Below are positions 32,616 through 43,615 of a stretch of DNA of 64,000 nucleotides, piece after piece. Source of the stretch: Anaeromyces robustus (taxonomy: Eukaryota > Neocallimastigomycota > Neocallimastigomycetes > Neocallimastigales > Neocallimastigaceae); NCBI GenBank assembly GCA_002104895.1, contig MCFG01000016.1:32501-96500 (forward strand), given 5' to 3'. A model generated the notes under the pieces. It was not told where the DNA came from. It did not search any database and was given only the letters and a program-made list of their open reading frames with translations. The position numbers and the translations under genes were made by a program. Numbering within the stretch: the first letter of the stretch is position 1; each line of letters begins with the position of its first letter.

Positions 32616-35600
32616 TTAATCTGTTAAATGGCAATCACAAAAACAATAAAATCTCAATATTTTATCTGTAGTACCAAGAATAAATATTTGTGCATTAGTA
32701 TCTGGATCATTAATACATGGAACATTAATCCATTGACATACAGTAACCTTTTCTTGTGTAGAAAGATATGGTTCAACATCCTTTTCCATTTGTTTAATAG
32801 AAGAAATTTCAAAACGTCCATTATCAACATTCCATACATAAAATCCAGTTCCTTCTTTTGATTTCATATCAATAGAATTAACCATAGAACCACTACAAAC
32901 ACTATTTACATCATTAGTTGTAGGGTTATTGATATTTTGAAAGTTTGGAAGGTTTTCTGTGGTAGGTAAAGAAGCAAAATATTTTGGTATAATACTACTA
33001 GAATAAACATATTGACCGTAAGGACTAAAATGACCTTCAATTTTTTGATCAGGAGAAATATAAGGAGAATCAAAAACTCTTAAACCAGTGGTATGAGCTA
33101 AATCATAAAGAATAACATTACTAGCGCAAGAAAGTAAAAGTAAATTATCATTAGTAATATGTGTTTCCATATAGTTAATAGTCATCTTACTTGATTTTAA
33201 ATCTTCTAATTCAATAGTATTAATGAGTTTAAAATTTTCCATATCATAAACTCTTAATATATACATGGAAGCAGCAACTAAATATTGATTATTATTTGCA
33301 AAAGTGAATGAAGATATTGGATTATTAGATACAATACGTTTGATATTGTTATTGTTTTTATTATCATCATTATCAATATTCCAAATTTGAATGGTATTAT
33401 CTCCTGAACAAGAAATAGCATACATTGGATTGTTTGGAAGGAAATCCATTTTATGAATAATACGTTTATGGAATTTTTTCCAAACACGAATTGGTTCAAT
33501 ACGATAGTTACCATTAGCATCAACACTACCTTTTGTCCAATCCCAAAGTTTGACATCAAAATCTTGATCACTTGTTAAAAATACATTAGGAAGTGTAGGA
33601 TGGAATTTAATAATTTCAACGGCTTTCGATGTACCAGATGAATTAGTATTTAACATAGTAGCAAGGCAAGTTTTAGTATGAGCATCCCAAATACTAATTG
33701 AATGATCTTGAATACGGTCAATAGCTACAGCAACTACCAATTGACCAAAGACACCATCAATAGGATTACCACAACCATCCTTCTTTGAAGTATATTGAAC
33801 ATCCATAGCACGAATACCACCTGCATATGGACCAATAAATCCATCAAAGTCAAAATTAAGCCAATCACATGAGGATAAAGAGTAAATACTATTATTATCT
33901 GAAAATGTATTATAGGATATAGCGTCATCATCAACATAATGATTAATTGGGGTGGTACAGTAGGTAAAATTTGGGAAATCACCTCCATGGTAACTATTTC
34001 TTGGATTAATTTCAACACTATTTCTTTTATTACTACTATTACTATTGCTATAATTACCTGTTGCACTATTACTACGACTTAAACTCATATAACGAGTTTT
34101 ACTAAGACGTCTAATGGGTTTAGTATTAGACGTAGTTTCACCATCAAAAACTTGAGAAGTTTTCTTTGAAAGGCTATGACTATTAATTCTATTTGTATTA
34201 GTATGATCACCAACATGATACCCTTTGAATGAAGAAGTTGATTTAAGACTACTACTATAAATGTCTGAATTTATAGAACTATTGGAAGTTTTATGACCAA
34301 GAGTTAATGGGAGAGCGCCAGAAAGCTTTATACTACTCTTAGAACTTTCTCTTAAAAGACGACTTCTTAATGAAGTAGTACTCTTAAAACTTTCAGTACT
34401 ATTCGTTCTAGTAAGTTTAGTATCTGACTTTCCAACATTTATTACAGAATGCTTTAAACGAACACTAGAAGGAGTCATTTCTTTTGGAGAATCATTTGAA
34501 AGAGTAGTCATTGTGGGAGTATTTATTTTATGACTTTTAATAGAAATAGAATCACTTGAAGCAATACCATTAGCATTAGCATTACCATAGCAATTATCTA
34601 TAACTTCTTGAACTCCTTTAGAAAGTTTTATTAAATTATTTAATGGTATAGAAGTTGAATTACTTGTATTAGTAGTAGCGTTATTGGTATCAGTTTTATC
34701 GCTTTTATTTTCATTAAAGAACATTTCAAGGAATGGCCAATAATTTAAAACTTCTTTTTCGGCATATGATTTTGTCCAAAATTGTTTAAGATGTATATTC
34801 ATATTAAATGCTTTGTATGGATTAGAGGCAGAAAGAGGTCCACGAATTAAAAGTTCAGAAAGGTAAAAGTTATCATCCTCGAAATATTTAGCGTAATCAC
34901 CTCCAATAGCATAAGAGTTGATAACTCTCTTCTTAACGATAACATTTAAAATCTTAACTTTTGCTTCGTTCATTTTTCTTTTTTGAATTAAATTAATATA
35001 TTGATAACGATAAAGAACATAAAGTAAATCATTATAACTTTTTGTTATTTCATCATAATTTGGTATATCACTTGGTTTATATTTCGAAAATAAATTTTTA
35101 ATGTAAGTAATAGCTGAATCAAAACTACGGCTTTCAAAATATTTTTTAATATTTTTTGTATTTTCTGTGTTTGTATAATATTTCGATTCTTCTCTTAATG
35201 ATTCCAATGTCTTATTAAATCCATTTTCTTTACAGAAATTAATAATGATATCCAAAGCACCAATAATACTATCATTTTGATCTGATAATTTGGCTTTATT
35301 CATCAAAAGTTCAATTTCATTCATGGACTTTTTATAAATATCATCATCAAAATTATTTTCTACTCTAATTTGATTATTATTATTATTATTAGAACTATTA
35401 TTATTATCAGTAATATTAAGTAAATGAATAAATTTACTTTCTGGTAAATTATTAAGATGAATACTATCTACACTACTACTTTTATGATGTACAAAATCAT
35501 ATTTATTAGTTAGTGGTTTAGAATCTTCATCCTCACGATCTTCCGCTTTAATATTAACAAGTGGAAGACTACGAATAGATTCTTTTATCAATTGTTTTTC

Positions 35601-37964
35601 TTCATTTTTATCTTTGATATTATCCCACCAACCACTTCTTTTCTTTTTTAAACTACCACTTCTTGAAAGATTTGTCATATTCATAGTTCCAATATTAGAA
35701 AGAGCTGGTGAAGAAAGGGAAAGGGATTCCTTTCTACTGGAATTAAGAGTAGGAGAAGTAAATGAACTAGATGCCGAACTTTCAAGATCTTCTGTATTTT
35801 GACTGGCTAATGTAGCTTCGGAAACTTGATCGGATAAAATTTTAGATATACCTGGCATTGGAGTTGGAGGAAGTACTGTTTTTATAGGTTCTGAGGTTTC
35901 TTTAATTTCCTGGGTAGTTTTATTTTCAGTTTCAGAAGAAGATTTTTCTTCATTAATACTTCCAGGTTCTTCTCTTAATTTATTATTTTCTGTATTAAAT
36001 AAAAGGCTTGTTTTAGGTGTTATATTAGTCATTTTAGTATCTTTCGAAATAATTTTTATTGGTTGATTTGGATTTTGAGTAATAGTATGATTAGTAGAAT
36101 TAATACTACTAGTTTTATTTACTTTAACACTATCCGTACTACTCTTTTTAATCTTACTTTCAAGATTATGTTTTAAATTGTCAACACTACCAATTCTTTC
36201 TTTATTTCTTAAAGAAGTTGTTAAATTTGAAATACTACTCTTTTTTTCTTTAGCATCATTAAGAGATTTCTTTAAATTATCAGTACTACCCTTTTTATCC
36301 TTGCTTTCAATATCACTAACAATACTTGCAATACTATTCCTTTTACTTTTATTTTCAATAGCATTATTTAAATTAGAAATAGTATTTTTTCTTTCTTTAG
36401 TTTCAATAGCACTCTTTAAATTAGAAATACTACTTTTTCTATCCTTATCAACGGAAGATTTCAAACTAGCAACACTACTTCTTCTATTCCTATTTTCAAT
36501 AGCATTATTTAAGTTAGCAACTTTAGCATTAAAAGCGTCCAACTTTGCTTTTGTAGTAGCGGATGATGATTTACTTTCCGAAGTAGCCTTTATACCTTCT
36601 TTTTCCTTAATAGATTTAGTAAGAGAAGATGTTTTAGTGACTGGATATGTATTAATTGTTTTCTTTATATTATCAAATCTTTCTGAAATTCTTTTTTCCT
36701 CTTTTAAATCACCAACAGAACTTTTCATTTTATTATCATCCTTACTATTAAGAGTAGTACTGCGTTTAATTTCATGATTTTTTAATGATGATGTAGTACT
36801 TTTAGATTCTGTATTACTTGGTAAATCAATAGTATTTCTTTTTAACTTTTTATCTTGAGCAGTTAATACAGGAGAATCATTTAATTTTTTATATTTATTG
36901 ACAATTTCATATAAATTACTAACCGGTGAAGTTTCATTAAGACTTTGAAGTGGTGAAGGAATTTTTGGGATAGAAGAAATTGGATTATCTTCTTTTTTCT
37001 TACTTATTACTATAGTAGAAGCTTTTAATGGTGTAGTACTACTTTTTCTAGTGGTTAATGTAGAACTTTTTTTTGTAGCTAAATTAGATATTTGTTTCTT
37101 AGTAGTTGTAGTTGTGGTTGTACTACCAATGACTTCTTTCTTTTTTAGTGAAATGTTTGGTGAAGATAATCTATTAAGATTATCTTTTGTTCTCGTTGCG
37201 ATTTTTGATGAAATTTGACTTTGTGAGTTACTTCTTTTTAAACTATTTAAATTTGAAATAGACTCACGTTTCAATGGTTTCTTTGGAAGTTCTGGTTTTT
37301 TAGGAAGATCTGATTTTTTTAATGTGCTATGAGTTGTTGTGGTAGTTGTATTATTAGGATATGTAGATTTCTTTAGAGTAGAAGTTTTATGCGAGGTAGA
37401 AGTAGTAGTATTAGTTGAATTATGCTTTTCATGCGTTTTAGATAAAGAAGAACTGGGTCTTTTGTAGTCTATTTTTGACAATGAAGATGTAGGTCTTTTA
37501 TACTCTGGTTTTACAAGAGATATAGGTTTTTTATTTATATGATTAGTTTCATTTTTTGGGCTCTTGGAAATGTTATTAGTTGTATGATTTGAATTCTTGG
37601 AAATATTATTAGTTGTATGATTTGAATTAGAATGGTTTTTTATATTATTATGTGTGGAATTTGTATGAGATGATGAAGAATTTGACGAATTAGTATTTGA
37701 AGAAGCTTCAATTTTATTGAGTTTACTCCTTCTATAATCAATCATTACTGTTCCATCTGGTTTTGTCAATAATGGTTTATTATCTGGAGACTTCAAAATT
37801 GTAGAATTTCTATTTGAACCATTATTTGAAGTCTGTTTATGTTCACTACTTTTAGAAGTATTTTCATTTGTATATTCTTTTTCAAAATAATTATTTTCTA
37901 TATTATCATCAGGTCTTACAAAACCTATTCCATTTAAATATTTTTTCTTTAAGTAAGATAACAT
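32616..37964 (-). CDS. LisH-CTLH-WD40 protein with a long Ser/Thr/Asn-rich N-terminus
   Basis: A single uninterrupted frame of 1782 residues. Residues 1 to about 880 are low-complexity Ser/Thr/Lys/Asn and probably disordered. They include YKRP(S/T)SSLSK twice near 150-175 and about eight degenerate 22-residue repeats (core SSISNLKSAIE) at about 478-615. A LisH motif (INFCKENGFNKTLESLREES) and a CTLH-like helix pair (IKKYFESRSFDSAITYIKNL) lie at about 900-960 and lead into a further helical region with RGPLSASNPYKAFNM. Residues from about 1375 form WD40 repeats, with SISIWDAHT, DVKLWDW and TIQIWNI as visible strand ends. LisH/CTLH plus WD40 proteins are scaffolds for dimerisation, microtubules, transcription or ubiquitin ligases; animal WDR47 has the same domain order but no clear sequence match was recognised. 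The start is MLSYLKKKYLNG, the only early Met. Lack of introns is unusual here. Confidence 0.85.
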   Translation of the reverse strand: MLSYLKKKYLNGIGFVRPDDNIENNYFEKEYTNENTSKSSEHKQTSNNGSNRNSTILKSPDNKPLLTKPDGTVMIDYRRSKLNKIEASSNTNSSNSSSSHTNSTHNNIKNHSNSNHTTNNISKNSNHTTNNISKSPKNETNHINKKPISLVKPEYKRPTSSLSKIDYKRPSSSLSKTHEKHNSTNTTTSTSHKTSTLKKSTYPNNTTTTTTHSTLKKSDLPKKPELPKKPLKRESISNLNSLKRSNSQSQISSKIATRTKDNLNRLSSPNISLKKKEVIGSTTTTTTTKKQISNLATKKSSTLTTRKSSTTPLKASTIVISKKKEDNPISSIPKIPSPLQSLNETSPVSNLYEIVNKYKKLNDSPVLTAQDKKLKRNTIDLPSNTESKSTTSSLKNHEIKRSTTLNSKDDNKMKSSVGDLKEEKRISERFDNIKKTINTYPVTKTSSLTKSIKEKEGIKATSESKSSSATTKAKLDAFNAKVANLNNAIENRNRRSSVASLKSSVDKDRKSSISNLKSAIETKERKNTISNLNNAIENKSKRNSIASIVSDIESKDKKGSTDNLKKSLNDAKEKKSSISNLTTSLRNKERIGSVDNLKHNLESKIKKSSTDSVKVNKTSSINSTNHTITQNPNQPIKIISKDTKMTNITPKTSLLFNTENNKLREEPGSINEEKSSSETENKTTQEIKETSEPIKTVLPPTPMPGISKILSDQVSEATLASQNTEDLESSASSSFTSPTLNSSRKESLSLSSPALSNIGTMNMTNLSRSGSLKKKRSGWWDNIKDKNEEKQLIKESIRSLPLVNIKAEDREDEDSKPLTNKYDFVHHKSSSVDSIHLNNLPESKFIHLLNITDNNNSSNNNNNNQIRVENNFDDDIYKKSMNEIELLMNKAKLSDQNDSIIGALDIIINFCKENGFNKTLESLREESKYYTNTENTKNIKKYFESRSFDSAITYIKNLFSKYKPSDIPNYDEITKSYNDLLYVLYRYQYINLIQKRKMNEAKVKILNVIVKKRVINSYAIGGDYAKYFEDDNFYLSELLIRGPLSASNPYKAFNMNIHLKQFWTKSYAEKEVLNYWPFLEMFFNENKSDKTDTNNATTNTSNSTSIPLNNLIKLSKGVQEVIDNCYGNANANGIASSDSISIKSHKINTPTMTTLSNDSPKEMTPSSVRLKHSVINVGKSDTKLTRTNSTESFKSTTSLRSRLLRESSKSSIKLSGALPLTLGHKTSNSSINSDIYSSSLKSTSSFKGYHVGDHTNTNRINSHSLSKKTSQVFDGETTSNTKPIRRLSKTRYMSLSRSNSATGNYSNSNSSNKRNSVEINPRNSYHGGDFPNFTYCTTPINHYVDDDAISYNTFSDNNSIYSLSSCDWLNFDFDGFIGPYAGGIRAMDVQYTSKKDGCGNPIDGVFGQLVVAVAIDRIQDHSISIWDAHTKTCLATMLNTNSSGTSKAVEIIKFHPTLPNVFLTSDQDFDVKLWDWTKGSVDANGNYRIEPIRVWKKFHKRIIHKMDFLPNNPMYAISCSGDNTIQIWNIDNDDNKNNNNIKRIVSNNPISSFTFANNNQYLVAASMYILRVYDMENFKLINTIELEDLKSSKMTINYMETHITNDNLLLLSCASNVILYDLAHTTGLRVFDSPYISPDQKIEGHFSPYGQYVYSSSIIPKYFASLPTTENLPNFQNINNPTTNDVNSVCSGSMVNSIDMKSKEGTGFYVWNVDNGRFEISSIKQMEKDVEPYLSTQEKVTVCQWINVPCINDPDTNAQIFILGTTDKILRFYCFCDCHLTD
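36120..36530 (-). repeat. In-gene repeat coding about eight 22-residue units
   Basis: Units such as RSSVASLKSSVDKD, KSSISNLKSAIETKE, KNTISNLNNAIENKS and KGSTDNLKKSLNDAK follow each other with near-constant spacing. They code residues about 478-615 of the LisH/WD40 protein. The repeat also keeps a 199-codon antisense frame open, which is not a gene. Confidence 0.85.
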
Positions 37965-37985
37965 TTTGTACTTTGTTTTTATTAA

Positions 37986-38035
<50 letters not shown>

Positions 38036-40399
38036 TTTTTCTTTGATTAATTAAATATAATAAAATTTATCAATAACATTTAACTTAACATTTATATTTC
38101 TATTATCAAAAAAAAAATAATTATAATAATAAAATAATAATAAAATAAACTATTACTTTTAATTATAAATCTCTTTAAAATTTTTAATAATGTAATATAA
38201 ACATTTAACTGTAACCTTTTAATTATTTTATGCAATAATTATCTAATATACTCTAAATAATTAACATTGGGTGTATATTACTGAATGCATAATGATAATT
38301 AAAAAATCGTTTGATAAAAAAGTTAATGTTGTAACAATATTTATGAATTTCTAATTAAATGTTTAGATTTTAGAATTAAAAAAAAAAATATGAAAACTGC
38401 TGTATATGTATATGTTAAATTTTAAGCTTTCATTAATTATAAAAAAATTGTAATTTTCCTTTTTTTAAAAAATAAATTGTTCCTTTCACTATAAGAATTG
38501 CTTAATTGTATTATTTTGATACTTTTTTTTTTCTTTTATTATTATAAAAGTATTATTAAACGTTATTTACTGAAAAATTAAAATTTTATATTATTGAATC
38601 TATATTATTTTTTATTTTTATCATTTAAAAAAAAAATAATACTAAAAAAAAAAAAAGTATTCTTCTTTAATGAAAGTAGAAGATAATAATCAAATAATGA
38701 TTATTATATTATGATTATTACTTATAACAATATTAAAATTTATAATTGTTATAATATATTAATTATAATATATAATTTATAATTTATAATTTATATTATG
38801 TTAATGAATTGAATAAAAAGAAAAAAAAATTTTTTTTTTAACTTTTGAGTTTATAATTCTTTTTTTTTTTTTTTTTTTCTCATAATAATATCATTATTTA
38901 TTATAATTATTCCATTATTATATAATATTATTTAATTTTTAATATAATGAATATATAATATAAAAAATTTTAATTAAACCATTATATTACAATATACTGT
39001 GTAATATATTTAATATATGTGATAAATTAAATTAAATTAATAGAAAACCCTATTTAAAATGTTTTAAAAAAGGAAAAAAAAGATTAAAAGATTAGAAGAT
39101 AAAATTTATTATTAAAATACATAATAATTCCTTTCTTTAATATATATAATAATAATAATCTAATTCTCGTTCCATAATAATGTTAGTCTTATTATCATAA
39201 TAGAAATAAGAAACAAATAAATATTCTAATATTGTCTAATTTAATATTAAAACAATTTCTGTAAAAAAAAAAATTATCCATCAATACTAATTAAAAAAAT
39301 TGTGATACTAATATGCTGTTAAATTATTTATTAAAGTAATAATTGAGAAAAAAAAATATACATATATATATATAATTATAATAAGAAGAAATCCACAACA
39401 TTATACTATAATATTAATATCAATCCATTTTCTTATTATTTTTATTATTCAATTAAAACATAATTATATTAATAAGTATTATTATAATTAATTTCATATT
39501 TTTTTGTTGCACTATTAATATTTAAAATGGATAATGACATAATATAAAAAAAGTGGTATATTACTTCAATATATACAACTTTTTTATATAACAATATGAT
39601 AATTACTGATTAATAAAAATTATAAATACTAATTATACATAGTTTTTTCTTTTTTTTGTTACACTTTAAAAAAATTTTTTTTTAAATAATAAAAATAAAA
39701 ATTTTAAAGATGCTTTTTTTTTTTTTTAAAATGTCTTCATTCTTTTTTTTTTTTAATAACATTTATAATAATAATATATATATATATTTATTTACTTATT
39801 ATTATTATATTTATATATAAATATTTATTCATTTATTTATTATTATGTTACAAAATATTTAATTCTTAATATATAAATAATGTATTGTATTATACATAAA
39901 ATAAATAAATAAAAAAAGTTATATCTATTTTCTAATTACCGCTTATAATTAATATCAATATTATATATTAATATATTAATTACAATAAAGAATAAATTAT
40001 AATATATTAGTAATATAATTTATAAAAAAAACTATGACAATCAGGAAAATATATTCATTAAAGTCAATAATTATTATTTTTTTTTTGTGTAATAGAATAA
40101 ATATATATATTTTATATTTTCAATATATTAGTAATATATGTAATATATTATTATAATATATTTTATAGTATTAATTTATATATAAATTAATAAATTTTTT
40201 AATATATTACCAATTAAATAAAAAATTTAAAGTTTTAAAAATTTGAAAAAAAATATATAATATCAAATAATAAATTATGTATATTAAGTAAAATATCCCT
40301 ATACATAATATATTGTATGTTATAAATATAAAGAATCTAATTTAAATATATGAACTCAATTTTATTTATAATTTTTTTATTTTGTGTAAAAATGTTATA

Positions 40400-40457
40400 A
40401 AAGTTTAATTTTTAATTAATTTATTTAAAAAAATAAATTAATTAAAAATTAAACTTT
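40400..40457. repeat. Perfect inverted repeat, 27-bp arms with a 4-nt loop
   Basis: The left arm at 40400-40426 (starting aaagtttaatttttaatt) is the exact reverse complement of the right arm at 40431-40457. The loop is aaaa. It lies in non-coding DNA with no neighbouring gene within 2 kb. Confidence 0.95.
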
Positions 40458-40992
40458 AAATAATTAAATTAAATTAATTACAATATATTTTACAATATAT
40501 TATTATATATAATAATATTAAAAAAGATAAAAAATTACCATTTTATTTCTTATTTAAGTAATATTAATAACTTTCCATTTATGGAAGTTATTTGAAATAA
40601 ATTTTTTTTTTTAAATTTTTAAAATAAAAAAATAAAAAATGTTATTATTATTATAATTACTATTTGTTTAATAATAATAATATTAATAATAATAATAAAA
40701 AATTTATTAATATTGTAAATATGAATAAAAATGTAACATCACAATTTATATTAATAGTTACAAAATATATTATTAAAAACATAATAAATAATTAATTTTT
40801 ATTATATTTATTATTTATTAATTATTTATAAGTATTATGAAATATATATAATAAAAATTGATTAAATTGATAATAAAACTATTTTAAACTATTTTCATTT
40901 TATAAAAACTTGATTGATCAATTTATTAATTCTTATTGTAAAGCAAACTTTGAAAAGAATAATTACTGGTATAAATATTTTATAGAGAATAA

Positions 40993-41107
40993 TTTAATTG
41001 ATTTAATAAAGAATAAATTTAACAAAAACTAAGTTTAATATTAATTAAATATTTTAATTGATTCAATAAAGAATAAATATAATAAAAACTAAAGCATAAT
41101 ATTAATT
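40993..41107. repeat. Tandem duplication, period about 60 bp
   Basis: The block ttaattgattyaataaagaa followed by taaatwtaayaaaaact occurs at about 40993-41045 and again at 41053-41107 with a few substitutions. Confidence 0.8.
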
Positions 41108-42100
41108 TTGAATAATGATACCATACTAATCATACTATACATATATTAGTTTTTTTTATTGATAACGATAATGATATAGAATGTTATTAAAACATAAAAA
41201 ATAAATCATGCATTATAAAATCTAACAAAATAATATTAATTAGATTGCATAATATATATAAGTTTATGGAATTATGTTAAAATAGTTGTTACTGTGACAT
41301 GAATTATATATAATTTTTTTTATTATTATTTTATAATTATAAGAGTACATTTCATATTAAACTTTTTTTTGAAAAAAAATAATTAGAAATAATTAAATAT
41401 TATATTAAATATTATTCAAAATATAGTGAACCATGCCATATTTTCTTGTTGTAAATTTTGAATATATTATTATAATTTCGTTCTTTAATTAAATGAATTT
41501 TTTTATTATATATTTATTTAAATTATTAAATTAATACTTTATTTTCTTTATTTAAAAATCATTAATTTTGTTATTATCATTAAATATTATTTATATCATA
41601 AAATAAGATTTATTAACACTATCATATAATTTCTCTCTAAATATAATTATTAACATTTTATTAATATTATAGATATTTTTATTTTTTAATTATACATGTT
41701 TATTTTTTTTTTTTTTTTTTTTTTTTATATTTATTTATATTTAATTTATCTCAAAGTTTAATTTACAAAGTTATTACATATTTATAAAAAATCATAATCA
41801 TGTATTTATATATTTCGTATAAAATAAACTAAAATAAAGAATCACATATGTTATAATAATTATTAAATATATAATTAATATTTATATAAAATGAATGTAA
41901 TAATTCATGATTAATTTAATATATTTTATCATAAATATTTTTTTTGTAAATTGTTATAAATGTATAAATATGGAATTTTTTTTTTTTTTACTAAATTTAG
42001 AAAAAAAAAACATTTTTAAATTTAAACAAATTTATATATTAAAAAAAAAACAAATAATAAAATAAAAATAAGGACAATGACATAATGATAAATTCATAAT

Positions 42101-42282
<182 letters not shown>

Positions 42283-42842
42283 CAAATAGTAAAAAAATAA
42301 TTTCAATAACTATATATATAATATAAAGATAATAAAAGTATTACAAAATATTTAATCTTGAACACTTAAATTATTAAATATCAAAACTTGTTTATTTATA
42401 ATTTTGTGGATATAAAATAATAATAATGAATAATAGGAATGTCAAAAATAAAAAATATAATAATAAATAATTAAATACTAAATTATAGAACATTACAAAA
42501 AGAGGAGGAATATATAAAAAGTAAAAAGAAAATACAGAAAAAAGATAATAGATATACAAATATATATTTCTGTTTGCTTAGTTGTTTGTTTGTTTGGTTG
42601 TTTGTTTGTTTACTTGTATATGATTTTTTTTTTGCTCAGTTTAATATTTATATAATTTTATATAATATGTATTTTTCTTTACTATAACTATTTAAATTAT
42701 AATAAATTAACTATTAATACTGCATGCAAGTAATAATATTCAAATTGATATGTTATGATATATGAATAGAATACCAAAATTTATATTGTATATTATATTT
42801 ATATTGTATATTATAATTACTATTATTATTGTTGTTAAGTGT

Positions 42843-43548
42843 TTAGCATGAGATTTTCATTGGTTTTGATTTTTTATATAACATATAAACAATAAATAAA
42901 CATAAAATTAATAATAAAATACATCCAACAACAATTGGAATCACTATAGTTAATATTTGTTTAATAGTTTTTAATTTTACTTCCTTATCGAAAAATTCTG
43001 TATTCTTGAAGTAATTCTTAATATTAATATATGTTACAACAGATTTTGGTATTCCTCCTCCATTAACAGAACTACCATATGCAAATCCTATTTAATTAAC
43101 AGAATTTATTTAATATTTTAAAATAAATATAAATAAGTTAATAAATATAATTAATAAAATGAAAATTGTATTAAATTATTATTCTTATATCTATAATTTT
43201 AATATTATTATCTGTCAATTAATTAATTAGTTAAACTAACCCGACTGAACTGTAATTCTTCCTCCATTATAAATTGACCTCATTTTTTCATCCGGTAAAT
43301 AATATTTACCTAAATCGAGTTGAACTTTTATTGTTTCATTGCCAGTTATCTGTGAATAATTGATTGGCATTGAAATATCAATACTATGACCAAGATGATT
43401 AAAATTCCATATTCGAGTTGTAAATGATACTCCTCTAGTCGTTGAAACATAATACTAGTAGTTTCAAATAAATACATAAAATAATTATTGGGATTATCAT
43501 ATAATAATAATAATATAAAATATTAAAAAATATTGGTATTTAAAAGGG

Positions 43549-43615
<67 letters not shown>

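Noticed and set aside
36178-36777. Plus-strand open frame of 199 codons
   Set aside because: It is antisense to the repeat region of the LisH/WD40 gene; it stays open because of the repeated Ser/Lys/Asn codons and gives a Leu/Phe-rich artefact.
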